Shown here: piece by piece, positions 33,800 through 44,391 of the stretch
Layout: the number at the start of each line of letters is the position of its first letter
How positions within the stretch are numbered: the stretch's first letter is position 1
Source of the DNA: Hyphomicrobiales bacterium
GTDB lineage: Bacteria > Pseudomonadota > Alphaproteobacteria > Rhodospirillales > JACKKN01
Assembly: GCA_024236415.1 (NCBI GenBank)
Contig: JACKKN010000004.1
Location: forward strand, 141,001 to 205,000
Length of the DNA: 64,000 nt
Direction: 5' to 3'
Program-made: the position numbers and the translations under genes
Notes under the pieces: model-generated
What the model was told of the DNA's origin: nothing
The model's input: only the letters and a program-made list of their open reading frames with translations
Database searches by the model: none

Positions 33800-33828
33800 T
33801 TGCCAAACCGGCCCGCAGGGCCTATTTT
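33800..33828 (+). promoter_or_regulatory. Candidate sigma-70 promoter for icd
   Basis: TTGCCA and TATTTT are separated by 17 bp, about 160 bp upstream of the icd start, in the only non-coding stretch before it. The match is moderate (4 of 6 and 4-5 of 6). Confidence 0.35.
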
Positions 33829-33991
33829 CCGGCCCGTCCGACGCCGTCCAGAGGCACCGTCGCCGCGCCGACGCCGTTCCGGGGCGCACCCCGGCGGACA
33901 CCCGATTTGCCCTGGCCCGCACCCGATTCCGGGCGCCGCCGCGGCGGTCGGCGTGTTCGCCCATCCGCCCGTTCCAATTGGAGGACATCCC

Positions 33992-36205
<2,214 letters not shown>

Positions 36206-36226
36206 GGGAGGGGTCCCTTCCGACCG

Positions 36227-36254
36227 AAAGCCCGGGCTTCGGCCCGGGCTTTTT
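36227..36254 (+). terminator. Rho-independent terminator after icd
   Basis: An 11-bp perfect stem AAAGCCCGGGC with TTCG tetraloop and complement, ending in a T-run at 36250-36254. Confidence 0.9.
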
Positions 36255-36388
36255 CGTGGCGGTTCTGCCCCGTTCCGAGGCCGTTCCGGGCCCGAAGTCG
36301 CCGCGGCAACCCATTGATTCCGTTGGAAACGGGGCCTTCGGACGGGAAAATGTCGTCATCTGTCGTCATCTCCTGTCCGGGCGCCGCA

Positions 36389-36497
36389 CCCTCACCCTGT
36401 CCCTCTCCTTCGAGGGAGAGGGAACCCGGTGGCAGGGCCCGGCCCTTGCCCTCTCCCGCCGGGAGAGGGAGGGACCCGCGCAGCGGGAGGGTGAGGG
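36389..36497. repeat. REP-like composite palindrome
   Basis: Outer arms CCCTCACCCT (36389-36398) and AGGGTGAGGG (36488-36497) enclose two hairpins, CCCTCTCC/GGAGAGGG at 36401-36422 and CCCTCTCCC/GGGAGAGGG at 36449-36469. Elements built on CCCTCACCCT and CCCTCTCCC are dispersed extragenic repeats in many proteobacteria. It lies in the 448-bp gap between icd and a convergent gene; the rest of the gap shows no gene. Confidence 0.7.
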
Positions 36498-36653
36498 GAC
36501 GGCATCCGCGCATCGGTCCGCGATCCCGGTGGAGGGGTGGAAGTGCCTTTCGCCGGACAACGCGCGGCGTCGTCGGCGGGCGGAGTATTCACCGTGGCAA
36601 AGAACAAAAACCGAACATAGTCCCATCGGCCGCCGGTTTCAAGGGGGCCCGGA

Positions 36654-37103
36654 TCAGGTGTCCGCCTTGGCCCCCGGCACCGCCCCCTGGCGCGCCCGGT
36701 AGGCTTCGAGCTGGATGCGCATGGACGGCGGGATGGGGCGGGGGCGGCCGTCTTCCAGGCTGATGAAGACCAGGACCGAGCGGGCGCGCAGGCGGTGCTC
36801 GCCGCCGACGCTGCCGTCGAACAGCACCTCCAGCGACGAATTGCCGATGCGGGTGACGTAGAGCGCCAGCTCGACGGTCTCGCCCAGGCGGCTGGGGCGG
36901 GCGAACTCGCACTCGGTGCGGGCCGTGGGCAGGCCCAGGCGGTCGTGGTTGACCAGGTCGGCGTAGTTGATGCCCATGCCCAGGGTGAACCAGTCCTCCA
37001 CCGCCGCCTGGATCATCTCGAAGTAGCGGGGAAAGAAGACGTAGCTTGCCGGGTCCGTGTGGTTGAAGCGGACCACGCTCTTGCTGACGAAGGTGCCGGA
37101 CAT
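36654..37103 (-). CDS. Hotdog-fold acyl-CoA thioesterase, second copy
   Basis: A 149-aa protein of the 4HBT/FcbC group: VVRFNHTDPASYVFFPRYFEMIQAAVEDWF contains the Asp and Tyr/Phe pattern of the active-site helix, followed by RTECEFARPSRLGETVEL. It is distinct from the thioesterase at 33285. The ATG 37103 is preceded by CAGGAG. Substrate unknown. Nothing nearby points to a particular pathway. Confidence 0.82.
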   Translation of the reverse strand: MSGTFVSKSVVRFNHTDPASYVFFPRYFEMIQAAVEDWFTLGMGINYADLVNHDRLGLPTARTECEFARPSRLGETVELALYVTRIGNSSLEVLFDGSVGGEHRLRARSVLVFISLEDGRPRPIPPSMRIQLEAYRARQGAVPGAKADT

Positions 37104-37179
37104 GGCGGGGAACTCCTGGTGCTGCGGGTCCGGGACAGATAGCCCAACACGCCGGCCCGGAAAAGCCCAAAGGCCGCCG

Positions 37180-37725
37180 TCAGGGCCGGCCGCGGCCCAC
37201 CCACTCGACCCCCGGCGGCAGCCGCGCCGGCGGCGGCGGCCGGTCGGCGCGGGGGGCCAGGAAGTCGCGCAGCACCTTGGGCAGGTAGTCGAAGCGTTCG
37301 TCGGATGCATACAGTTTCATGCGGCCGCCGTGCAGCAGGGCGGCGCGCACCGTGCCGTCGAAAAGGCGCACCATGACCAGGGCCTCCTCCTCGCCGCCCC
37401 GGTGGGGGGCGTTGCCGCGCAGCACCAGGGAGGCGTCCATGAACTCGATGGGCGCGGCCACGGCCATGTTGGCGGCGATGGTCCGGGCGTCGGCGCCGCC
37501 GGTCAGGGCGGCCAGGGCGGCGGCCACCGCCGGGTCGCCCAGGACCCGGTCGTAGCCGTAGGTGCCGATGGCGCCGGCCAGGTGGCCCAGGCGGCCGGCC
37601 TTCCAGTCCGTGTCCTCGGCCAGGACGCCGCGGGCCCCGCCGGGCGGCGCCGTCAGCAGGGCGGCCAGCAGCAGGCCGGCCAGGGCCGGCGGCCGCCACC
37701 GGCGGAAGGCGAAACCCATGGCCAT
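37180..37725 (-). CDS. Hypothetical exported protein
   Basis: A 181-aa protein starting at ATG 37725 (AAGGG upstream; ATG 37719 is also possible). The N-terminus is a signal peptide: FRRWRPPALAGLLLAALLTAPPGGARGVLA. The mature part has an Ala-rich helical section (GDPAVAAALAALTGGADARTIAANMAV) and a beta section (EEALVMVRLFDGTVRAALLHGGRMKLY), and ends in a Pro/Arg-rich tail. I recognise no family. It is divergent from the exported repeat protein at 37893. Confidence 0.6.
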   Translation of the reverse strand: MAMGFAFRRWRPPALAGLLLAALLTAPPGGARGVLAEDTDWKAGRLGHLAGAIGTYGYDRVLGDPAVAAALAALTGGADARTIAANMAVAAPIEFMDASLVLRGNAPHRGGEEEALVMVRLFDGTVRAALLHGGRMKLYASDERFDYLPKVLRDFLAPRADRPPPPARLPPGVEWVGRGRP

Positions 37726-37892
37726 TCCCTTGATTCTCCTTAATTTTGAAGGCCGGGCAGGGGGCTCGCGCATATCTGGCCGCGACGGCCCGGACTCCCG
37801 CAGAGTGAATCAGATTGCGGGACATTTCAATCTGTGCGCATGATTTTGACACTCAATACCTATCGCGATCCGGACCAACACAGGAGGGGCCC

Positions 37893-39527
37893 ATGTCATC
37901 GGTTCGCCTTGGTTTCCCGTTCCATTTCCTTGTCGGCATGGCGGCGCTTGCGGGCGCCGTCCAGGCCCAGGCGGCGGTCAAGTCGCCGGCCTGCCCGCAG
38001 ATGGTGGCCCTGGGCCAAACGGTCGTCCCGGGCCAGTACGTGGGCATCAACCCGGCACCGGGCCGGGTCAAGATTCCGACCGCCTTCGACACGCCCGGGT
38101 TCGTCCAGGCCTATGGCAAGCCGGCCATCGAGTGGGACCAGAACGACGTGGCCGCGGCCATGAAGGAGGCCGCCACCTGCGGCCAGACCCTGAAGAAGGC
38201 CCGCGACGTGGCCGGGATCAAGGCGGTGACGGTCCTGTACCAGGGCTTCGGCGCCCTGCGCTCGGCGGTGGGCACGATGGCGGCATCGGAACCCAAGCTG
38301 GACTCGATGCTGAAGACGCTGCTGGCCGACCCGGCCACGCCGGGGGCCCTGGACGCCCTGGGGGTGGTGCTGTCGGTGCGTGACGGCGGCGCCGAGGCGT
38401 GGAAGAACTCCTCCACCGCCCTGCGCAACAGCGCCATGCGCCTGCGCATCACCGACCCGGCCAACAGCCACGCCCAGTACCTGCTGACCACCATGGCCGA
38501 CGTTCCGGCCAAGTCGTGGGACCGGGTGTTCCCGCCGGTGGAGGAACGCCGCACCCAGGTCCATGACCAGGTGGTGGCCGACACCAAGGCGCAGATCGAC
38601 GCCGTCCCGGCCAACGAGGGCGGCCTGCGCGGCATGGACCGGACCATGAAGATCATCGAATCGCAGATCGGGCCGTCCCTGACCCAGGCCGACATGAAGG
38701 TGCTGGCCGACGCCGCCACGGCCCGGCGCGGCGCCATCGAGGACGCCATGCTGGCCGACGAGACGGCCCGGGTCGCCGCCGTGCCCGCCGACGCCAACGG
38801 CCTGCAGCAGTTGCGGGTGATCCAGGCCGGGCCCCTGCGCAAGATCCTGTCGCCCGAACGCATGGCGGTCCTGGACACCCGGGTCGCCGAGCGGCGCACG
38901 GCCATCGGCAGCGTGGTCACCGATGCCCAGATCAAGCGCCTGGACCAGTTCCCCGAGACCATGGCCGGCCTGCGTGACCTGGACGTGTTCAAGAACCAGA
39001 CCGCCGGCGGCCTGGCGGCCCTGGTCGGGCCGTCGGCTTCGGGCCGGTTCCGCGACGCCGCCGAAAAGCGGGCCTCGGTCATCGGCGAGAAGGCGTTCCC
39101 GCCGTTCCAGAAGGCCCTGGCCGCCATGCCCGAGACGGACGAGGGCCTGGCCGAGCTGGAGCGGGCCCTGGCCGAGATCAAGGGGCCGATCGCCGGCATG
39201 GCGCCGCCCATCCGCGCCCGCTACACCGAGGCGGCCGTCAAGCGCCACGACCAGATCGCGGCGGCGGTGCAGAAGGCCGACGCCCGCCTGGCCAAGCTGC
39301 CCCTGGCCGGTGGCGTGTTCGTCGACCGCCGGCTCAACGCCAAGATGGAGTTCCGCAACAAGGAGCGGGTCTACGTGACCTTCGTCGGCGAGACCACCGA
39401 GGCCGGGTACGAGCAGGACGGCGACCGGCTGATCGTGCGCCTGCCCCAGGCCAACATGGTGTTCAAGCGCGACGGCGCCTGGATTCGCGGCAACGACCTG
39501 AACCTGAAACGCCAGGCGGCGAAGTAG
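37893..39527 (+). CDS. Exported protein with degenerate helical repeats
   Basis: A 544-aa protein. ATG 37893 has AGGAGG directly upstream. Signal peptide at residues 1-28 (MAALAGAVQAQAAVKS). The central part (about 210-490) repeats a degenerate unit of roughly 60-65 residues in which a helix ending in ARR/AERR + AI is followed by AxxDxxxxxxxxPxxxxGLxxLxxI. At least four copies are visible near 216, 275, 334 and 400. The C-terminus is beta-rich (VYVTFVGETTEAGYEQDGDRLIVRL). Function unknown. A periplasmic or surface binding role is possible. A TTGACA at 37847 might be the -35 of its promoter. Confidence 0.65.
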   Translation: MSSVRLGFPFHFLVGMAALAGAVQAQAAVKSPACPQMVALGQTVVPGQYVGINPAPGRVKIPTAFDTPGFVQAYGKPAIEWDQNDVAAAMKEAATCGQTLKKARDVAGIKAVTVLYQGFGALRSAVGTMAASEPKLDSMLKTLLADPATPGALDALGVVLSVRDGGAEAWKNSSTALRNSAMRLRITDPANSHAQYLLTTMADVPAKSWDRVFPPVEERRTQVHDQVVADTKAQIDAVPANEGGLRGMDRTMKIIESQIGPSLTQADMKVLADAATARRGAIEDAMLADETARVAAVPADANGLQQLRVIQAGPLRKILSPERMAVLDTRVAERRTAIGSVVTDAQIKRLDQFPETMAGLRDLDVFKNQTAGGLAALVGPSASGRFRDAAEKRASVIGEKAFPPFQKALAAMPETDEGLAELERALAEIKGPIAGMAPPIRARYTEAAVKRHDQIAAAVQKADARLAKLPLAGGVFVDRRLNAKMEFRNKERVYVTFVGETTEAGYEQDGDRLIVRLPQANMVFKRDGAWIRGNDLNLKRQAAK

Positions 39528-39531
39528 GCAA

Positions 39532-39553
39532 GCGGCAGGCTCACGCCTGCCGC
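39532..39553. terminator. Shared hairpin between convergent genes
   Basis: Perfect 9-bp stem GCGGCAGGC/GCCTGCCGC with loop TCAC. It lies just after the stop of the rightward gene and includes the stop codon of the leftward CoA transferase. There is no T-run, so termination is only suggested. Confidence 0.4.
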
Positions 39554-40734
39554 ACCGCCCCCGAGTCCACCAGGGCGTCGATCTCGGCCGGGTCCAGGCC
39601 GGCCTCGGCCAGGACCTGGCGGGTGTGCTCGCCCAGGCGCGGGGCCAGGCGGTCGGGCGCCTGGTCGGCGTCGCGCACCTCGTAGGGGGCGCGGACGCTG
39701 ACCACCGGGCCCTCGGTCGGGTGCTCCAGTTCCTCGAACATGCCCACCGCCGCCAGGTGCGGGTCGTGGAACACGTCGTCCAGGGACTGCACCGGGGCGT
39801 GGGGGATGTCCAGCTCGGTCAGGGTCGCGATCCAGTCCGCGGTGGTCCGGGTGCGCATGGCCTCGGCCAGGATGGCGTACAACTCGCCGATGTGGCGGCT
39901 GCGCTCGGCCGGGTTGCGCACTCGCTCCTCGCCCGCCACCTCGGGCCGCCCGGCGGCGGTCAGGAACCGGGTCCACTGCTCGGTGGTGTAGGGCAGCACC
40001 GCCAGGTGGCCGTCGGCGGTCTCGAATGGCCGGCGGTAGGGGGTCAGCAGGCGGTCGTAGCCCATGGTGCCCATGGCCGGGCGGAAGGTGTTGCCGGCCA
40101 GGTGCTCGACCATCAGGTACGACACCAGCCCCTCGAACATGGGGGCGCCGATGTAGCAGCCCTCGCCGGTACGCTGCTGCCGCGCCACGGCGGCCAGCAT
40201 GACCTGGGCCGCCATCAGGGCGCCGATCTTGTCGCAGGCCACGGTGGGCAGGAAGCGCGGATTGCCGGCGCCGTCGGCGTTCAGCTGGGCGAGGCCGCCC
40301 ATGGCCTGGATCACGTCGTCGTAGGCCGGCCGGTCGGCATAGGGGCCGCCCTCGCCGAAGCCCACGGTGACGCAATAGATCAGGCGCGGGTTGACCTGCT
40401 TCAGGGCCTCGTAGGTCAGGCCCAGGCGCGCCGCCGGGCCCGGGCGCAGGTTGTGCACGAACACGTCGGCGCCCGCCAGCAGGCGCAGCATGGCGGCGCG
40501 GCCGCCGTCGGACTTCAGGTCGATGGCGATGGCCCGCTTGTTGCGGTTGCTGTTCAGGTACGGCGCCCCCATGCCCGGGTGGCGGGCCGGCTCCACGTGG
40601 CGCAGGACGTCGCCCGCCGGCGGCTCGACCTTGATCACGTCGGCGCCGAAATCGCCCAGGATCTGGGTCGCGTAGGGGCCCAGCACGATGGTGGTCAGGT
40701 CGATGACCCGCAGGCCGGCGAGGAAGTCGTACAT
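39541..40734 (-). CDS. Class III CoA transferase (CaiB/BaiF family)
   Basis: A 397-aa protein. The opening FLAGLRVIDLTTIVLGPYATQILGDFGADVIKVEPPAGD is the family signature. The catalytic Asp of the class lies in the NRNKRAIAIDLKSDGGR...DVFVHNLRPG region. Such enzymes move CoA between carboxylic acids through an aspartyl-CoA thioester. The acid pair is not deducible. The ATG 40734 start fits the family. Leftward gene between a possible terminator and fba. Confidence 0.9.
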   Translation of the reverse strand: MYDFLAGLRVIDLTTIVLGPYATQILGDFGADVIKVEPPAGDVLRHVEPARHPGMGAPYLNSNRNKRAIAIDLKSDGGRAAMLRLLAGADVFVHNLRPGPAARLGLTYEALKQVNPRLIYCVTVGFGEGGPYADRPAYDDVIQAMGGLAQLNADGAGNPRFLPTVACDKIGALMAAQVMLAAVARQQRTGEGCYIGAPMFEGLVSYLMVEHLAGNTFRPAMGTMGYDRLLTPYRRPFETADGHLAVLPYTTEQWTRFLTAAGRPEVAGEERVRNPAERSRHIGELYAILAEAMRTRTTADWIATLTELDIPHAPVQSLDDVFHDPHLAAVGMFEELEHPTEGPVVSVRAPYEVRDADQAPDRLAPRLGEHTRQVLAEAGLDPAEIDALVDSGAVRQA

Positions 40735-40800
40735 GGGGAAAGGTCCTTGGACTGGTTCCTTTTGCGGAACGACCTACCTACGCCAACCCCATGGCCGGCG

Positions 40801-40832
40801 CAACAAAACAGCGGCCCGCCGAAGCGGGCCGC
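40801..40832 (-). terminator. Rho-independent terminator after fba
   Basis: On the minus strand, GCGGCCCGC-TTCG-GCGGGCCGC is followed by TGTTTTGTT. It is placed 32 bp after the fba stop. Confidence 0.85.
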
Positions 40833-40863
40833 CGGGAACGCGGTGGTGTCGAGGCGTTGGCGA

Positions 40864-41943
40864 TCAGGCCCGGGCGATGGACTTGCCCTTGGAGCCCAGG
40901 TCCTCGAACGCCTCGGTCAGGCGCTTGACCATGTTCTGCTCGCCGGCGCGCAGCCACTTGCGCGGGTCGTAGAACTTCTTGAACGGGGTGCCGTCCTCGG
41001 GGTCGATCTGGTACTTGAACGCCTTGGGGTGCTCGTCGACGAAGGCGCCCACGGCCTCGGAGAAGGCGAACTGGGTGTCGGTGTCGATGTTCATCTTGAA
41101 CACGCCGTAGCCGACCGCCTCCTTGATCTGGCCCTTGTCCGAGCCCGAGCCGCCGTGGAACACCAGGTTCAGCGGATTCTGGCCGACGTTGTGGCTGCGC
41201 TGCACCAGGTCCTGGGAATTCTTCAGGATCTCGGGGCGCAGCTTGACGTTGCCGGGCTTGTAGACGCCGTGCACGTTGCCGAAACTGGCGGCCACCGAGA
41301 ACGAGCCGATGGGCGACAGCAGGTCATAGGCCTTCAGCACGTCCTCGGGCTGGGTGTAGAGCTTGGAGTTGTCGGCGCTCTCGTCGAACTCGCCGCCGAT
41401 GCCGTCCTCCTCGCCGCCGGTGACGCCCAGCTCGATCTCCAGGCTCATGCCCATCTTGGCCATGCGCTCCAGGATGCGGGCGCATTCGCCCAGGTTCCAG
41501 TCGATGGGCTCCTCGGACAGGTCCAGCATGTGCGAGCTGTACAGCGGCTTGCCGGTCTCCTTGTAGAAGGCCTCGCCGTGGTCCAGCATGCCCTCGACCC
41601 AGGGGATCAGCTTCTTGTTGGCGTGGTCGGTGTGCAGCACCACGCAGACGCCGTAATGCTCGGCCAGCATGTGCACGTGCTGGGCCGCCGACACGGCGCC
41701 CAGGACCTTGGCCTGGTCGCCGTCGGGGAGGCCCTGTCCGGCGAAGAACTGGGCGCCGCCGTTCGAGAACTGGATGATCACGTCGGACTTGTTGACGGCC
41801 GCGGCCTCCATGATCGCGTTGACCGTGTTGGTGCCGGTGGCGTTGACGGCCGGCAGGGCGTAGCCGCCCTCCTTGCAGGCGGCCATCAGGATGTCATAGT
41901 CCTTGCCCGAGACAACGCCCGGCTTGAGAGTGGATGCGCCCAT
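40864..41943 (-). CDS. fba: Class II fructose-bisphosphate aldolase
   Basis: A 359-aa Zn-dependent aldolase of glycolysis/gluconeogenesis, cleaving fructose 1,6-bisphosphate. VVLHTDHANKK holds the catalytic Asp and first Zn-binding His. LEIELGVTGGEEDG is the class II signature, and GNVHGVYKPGNVKLRP and LVFHGGSGS provide further metal and phosphate ligands. ATG 41943 has AAGGAGG upstream; the open frame to 42105 has no homology. The long (240-bp) leader contains a lux-box-like dyad at 42149. Confidence 0.95.
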   Translation of the reverse strand: MGASTLKPGVVSGKDYDILMAACKEGGYALPAVNATGTNTVNAIMEAAAVNKSDVIIQFSNGGAQFFAGQGLPDGDQAKVLGAVSAAQHVHMLAEHYGVCVVLHTDHANKKLIPWVEGMLDHGEAFYKETGKPLYSSHMLDLSEEPIDWNLGECARILERMAKMGMSLEIELGVTGGEEDGIGGEFDESADNSKLYTQPEDVLKAYDLLSPIGSFSVAASFGNVHGVYKPGNVKLRPEILKNSQDLVQRSHNVGQNPLNLVFHGGSGSDKGQIKEAVGYGVFKMNIDTDTQFAFSEAVGAFVDEHPKAFKYQIDPEDGTPFKKFYDPRKWLRAGEQNMVKRLTEAFEDLGSKGKSIARA

Positions 41944-42148
41944 GGTAATACCCTCCTTGTCGTCCATTCGGTTGAAACGGCGGCGCGCCGAAGCGGCGCC
42001 CGCCACACTCCATCGGCGGAGTCTAGGTCCGGTGTGGTGATGTCCGCCGATCCCCTTGTCGAACTTTGTGCCATCACCGGCAAAACGCCAGTGACACTTT
42101 TGCATACTACTGCGGCCCGGGCCGCGGCGCCACGGTGGATCGCGGAAA

Positions 42149-42166
42149 CCTACCCTGCTAGGTGGG
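42149..42166. promoter_or_regulatory. Weak third lux-box-like dyad, fba leader
   Basis: CCTACC-N6-GGTGGG, 18 bp. Read leftward it matches the luxI site at 13 of 18 positions, including CCTAG and GGTAGG. It lies 214 bp before the fba ATG. It could equally be chance in GC-rich DNA. Confidence 0.25.
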
Positions 42167-42182
42167 GAGCTTCACGGCCGCG

Positions 42183-42617
42183 TCAAGGGGCCCGGCGCCA
42201 GCGGATGGCGTTGCGCAGGGTAGCGCCGCTGGCGCTGGTGACCTCGGCCGACAGGGTCAGGCCGTCGCCGTCCAGCTCGACCCGGCGCACCTGGTCGGTG
42301 CCGACGAAGGCCGGGTTGAGGGACAGGGTCACGGCGTGGACCACCGAGTCCCCCTCCAGCCGCCAGGTGCCGGCGTAGTGGAAGTAGCCGTCGAAGGCCG
42401 CGGCCTTCTCGGGCTTGGGCGCCAGGCGGGTGTTCAGGTGCGACAGCGCGGACCGGCCGGCGCGGGCGATGGCGGCGCCCATGTAGCCGTCGGCGCCGTA
42501 GGTGATGAGGCCCATCGGGGCCTCGCCGTAGGGCAGGGTGGGGGCGCGGCCGTCGGAATAGGTGATGGTCCATTCCACCAGCTCCCAGGTGCCGATCAGG
42601 TCCTCGCGGGTGGCCAT
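42183..42617 (-). CDS. Lipocalin-like domain protein
   Basis: A 144-aa protein. LIGTWELVEWTITYSDGR, MGLITYGADGYMGAAIA, YFHYAGTWRLEGDSVVHAVTLSLNP and VRRVELDGDGLTLSAEV follow the strand order of the Lipocalin_5-like family of small beta-barrel proteins. No signal peptide. It lies 1 bp downstream of the VOC gene stop, so the two probably form an operon. Family members occur with catabolic genes; the ligand is unknown. Confidence 0.75.
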   Translation of the reverse strand: MATREDLIGTWELVEWTITYSDGRAPTLPYGEAPMGLITYGADGYMGAAIARAGRSALSHLNTRLAPKPEKAAAFDGYFHYAGTWRLEGDSVVHAVTLSLNPAFVGTDQVRRVELDGDGLTLSAEVTSASGATLRNAIRWRRAP

Positions 42618-42618
42618 G

Positions 42619-43500
42619 TCAGTCCTCCTGAAACACGCACACGGCGCCGCCGCCGGCGGCCGGGTCGGTGCAGATGCGCCCGTCCAGCACGGCGAAGGGG
42701 ACGCCGTTCGCCAGCAGGATGGCCTCGACGGTGGCCAGGGAGTCGACCCGCACGGCGAAGGCGGCGACGAAGGGCAGCACCGGGGCCTCGGTCCCGAACA
42801 GGAAGAACATGGTCTCGGGCCCGACCACGTCCAGGACCCCGCGCCCCGGGCGCAGGCGCCAGCCCGGGCCCTGGCGCTGGGGGTCGTGGCCCAGCAGGCG
42901 GCCATACCGGGCGGCCGCGCGCTCGGGGTCGGCGACGCAGAGCGTGGCCGCGGCCAGGGCCTGGGCGCCGTTGGGGTGGATCAGGTAGCGCGGCTGCCAC
43001 AGGGCCGCCGGGGTGTGGTGCTGCAGCACGTTCAGGTGGCACTCGGGGGCCTCGGCCGGGGCCGGGCGGATGACGCTGAAGCGCGCCAGTTCGGGCCCGT
43101 GGGGGGTGTCCACGGTGCGCTCCAGGTGGGCGATGCCGGCCACCCCGGCGCCGCGCGCCGCCATGGCCGCGCCGGCGGCGTCGGCGTCGTCGCAGCCGAA
43201 GGCCAGGATGTGCAGGCCGGCGTAGCGGGCCAGGCGCTCGGGGAAGCCGCGGGTCGGCCGCGCCGGGTCGACGATGGCCAGCAGCTCCAGGTAGCCGTCC
43301 ATGAACATGGCGCAGCGGTTGCCGGTGCCCAGCAGCTCGGGCGGCTCGCCCGGCGCCGGCGAGCCCGTCTGCTGGGTCGGCGGGGTCAGCAGGAAGCCCA
43401 TGCGCTCGTACGCGGGCCACAGCTTTTCGGCGTCGGCGGAGACCACGCCCACGTGGTCGAGGGTGCGGATGGCCCCGGATGCGGTGTCCGAATCGGTCAT
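42619..43500 (-). CDS. VOC-family (glyoxalase-like) protein
   Basis: A 293-aa protein with two vicinal-oxygen-chelate-type modules: IRTLDHVGVVSADAEKLWPAYERMGFLLTPP at the N-terminus and a second beginning near residue 165 (AAATLCVADPERAAARYGRLLGHDP). It resembles glyoxalase-like/4-hydroxyphenylpyruvate dioxygenase-like proteins used on aromatic or fatty intermediates. Metal-binding His candidates are H16 and H109-type positions; they are not certain without alignment. Starts at ATG 43500 and is followed at once by the lipocalin-like gene. Confidence 0.75.
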   Translation of the reverse strand: MTDSDTASGAIRTLDHVGVVSADAEKLWPAYERMGFLLTPPTQQTGSPAPGEPPELLGTGNRCAMFMDGYLELLAIVDPARPTRGFPERLARYAGLHILAFGCDDADAAGAAMAARGAGVAGIAHLERTVDTPHGPELARFSVIRPAPAEAPECHLNVLQHHTPAALWQPRYLIHPNGAQALAAATLCVADPERAAARYGRLLGHDPQRQGPGWRLRPGRGVLDVVGPETMFFLFGTEAPVLPFVAAFAVRVDSLATVEAILLANGVPFAVLDGRICTDPAAGGGAVCVFQED

Positions 43501-43547
43501 GACTGGGGACTCTACCCCCGTTCCCCGGCCGGCCAAAGCCCGGCGGC

Positions 43548-44381
43548 TCAGGCCCCGGCCCCGGGCCGCCCGTGCAGCACCGGCATCAGCTCGAAATAGG
43601 GCCGCACGATGGGCGAGTCGTTGGCCTCGAAGGCGGCCAGGGTGCCGTCGAAGAACACCTTGCCCTGGTGCAGCATGACGATGCGCGGGCGCAGGCGGCG
43701 CAGCAGGTCCTTGTCGTGGGTGATGATCACCGTGGTGCGCGGGCCGCCGCCGGCGCCGTCGCCCGGCCCCGCGCCGGCCTCGTGGGTGGCGGCGATCAGG
43801 TCGTGGATCTGGGCCGAGCTGGCCGGATCGAGGCCGGTGGTCGGCTCGTCGTAGAAGATCATCTGCGGCGCCATGCTGATGGCCCGGGCCACCGCCAGGC
43901 GCTTGGCCATGCCGCCCGACAGGTCGTTGACGTCGCGGTCCAGGAACGCCGGGTCCGTGGGCAGGGCGACGGCGGCCAGCGAGCGTTGCGCCACCGGGGC
44001 GATGGCGGCGTCGTCCATCTCGCGCACCTCGCGCAGCCACAGGGCCAGGTTGTCGTAGACCGAGCCCGAGAACAGGGCGTTGCGCTGGAACACCATGCCC
44101 CAGTGGCGGTGCAGGCGGTCGATCTCGCCCTCGTCCAGGCTCGCCAGGTCCACCAGCGGCTGGCCGGGGGCGTCGTGGTCGGCCACCTGGACCCGGCCGG
44201 CGTCGGGGTCCAGCATGCCCAGCACGTGGTTCAGCAGCACCGTCTTGCCGCAGCCCGAGCCGCCGACCACGGCCACCACCTCGCCGCGGCGCACGTCCAT
44301 GTCGACCCCGTCCAGCACCACCTGGCGGCCGAACGCCTTGCGCAGGCCGGTGATGCGGATCTCGAACGGGGCGTCGGCCAT
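43548..44381 (-). CDS. ABC transporter ATP-binding protein, MlaF-like
   Basis: A 277-aa ATPase. Walker A GGSGCGKT (about 40-47), Q-loop WGMVFQRNALF, signature LSGGMAKRLAVARA, Walker B MIFYDEPTTGLDP and the switch His in VIITHD. The LSGGM signature and FQ-x-x-ALF loop are those of MlaF, the ATPase of the phospholipid-transport (Mla) system. No MlaE permease or MCE protein is nearby, so it is an orphan here. The segment GAGPGDGAGGGPRT near 195-208 is an unusual glycine-rich insertion before the switch strand. Confidence 0.85.
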   Translation of the reverse strand: MADAPFEIRITGLRKAFGRQVVLDGVDMDVRRGEVVAVVGGSGCGKTVLLNHVLGMLDPDAGRVQVADHDAPGQPLVDLASLDEGEIDRLHRHWGMVFQRNALFSGSVYDNLALWLREVREMDDAAIAPVAQRSLAAVALPTDPAFLDRDVNDLSGGMAKRLAVARAISMAPQMIFYDEPTTGLDPASSAQIHDLIAATHEAGAGPGDGAGGGPRTTVIITHDKDLLRRLRPRIVMLHQGKVFFDGTLAAFEANDSPIVRPYFELMPVLHGRPGAGA

Positions 44382-44391
44382 GGGCGTCGCT

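Noticed and set aside
33800..33991. N-terminal extension of isocitrate dehydrogenase to 33800
   Set aside because: The extension is Pro/Arg-rich and lacks homology; GTG 33992 has a strong ribosome site and begins the known protein.
40772..40789. A further lux-box-like match beginning CCTACC
   Set aside because: The opposite half-site (AACCCC) does not pair, so it is not a dyad.
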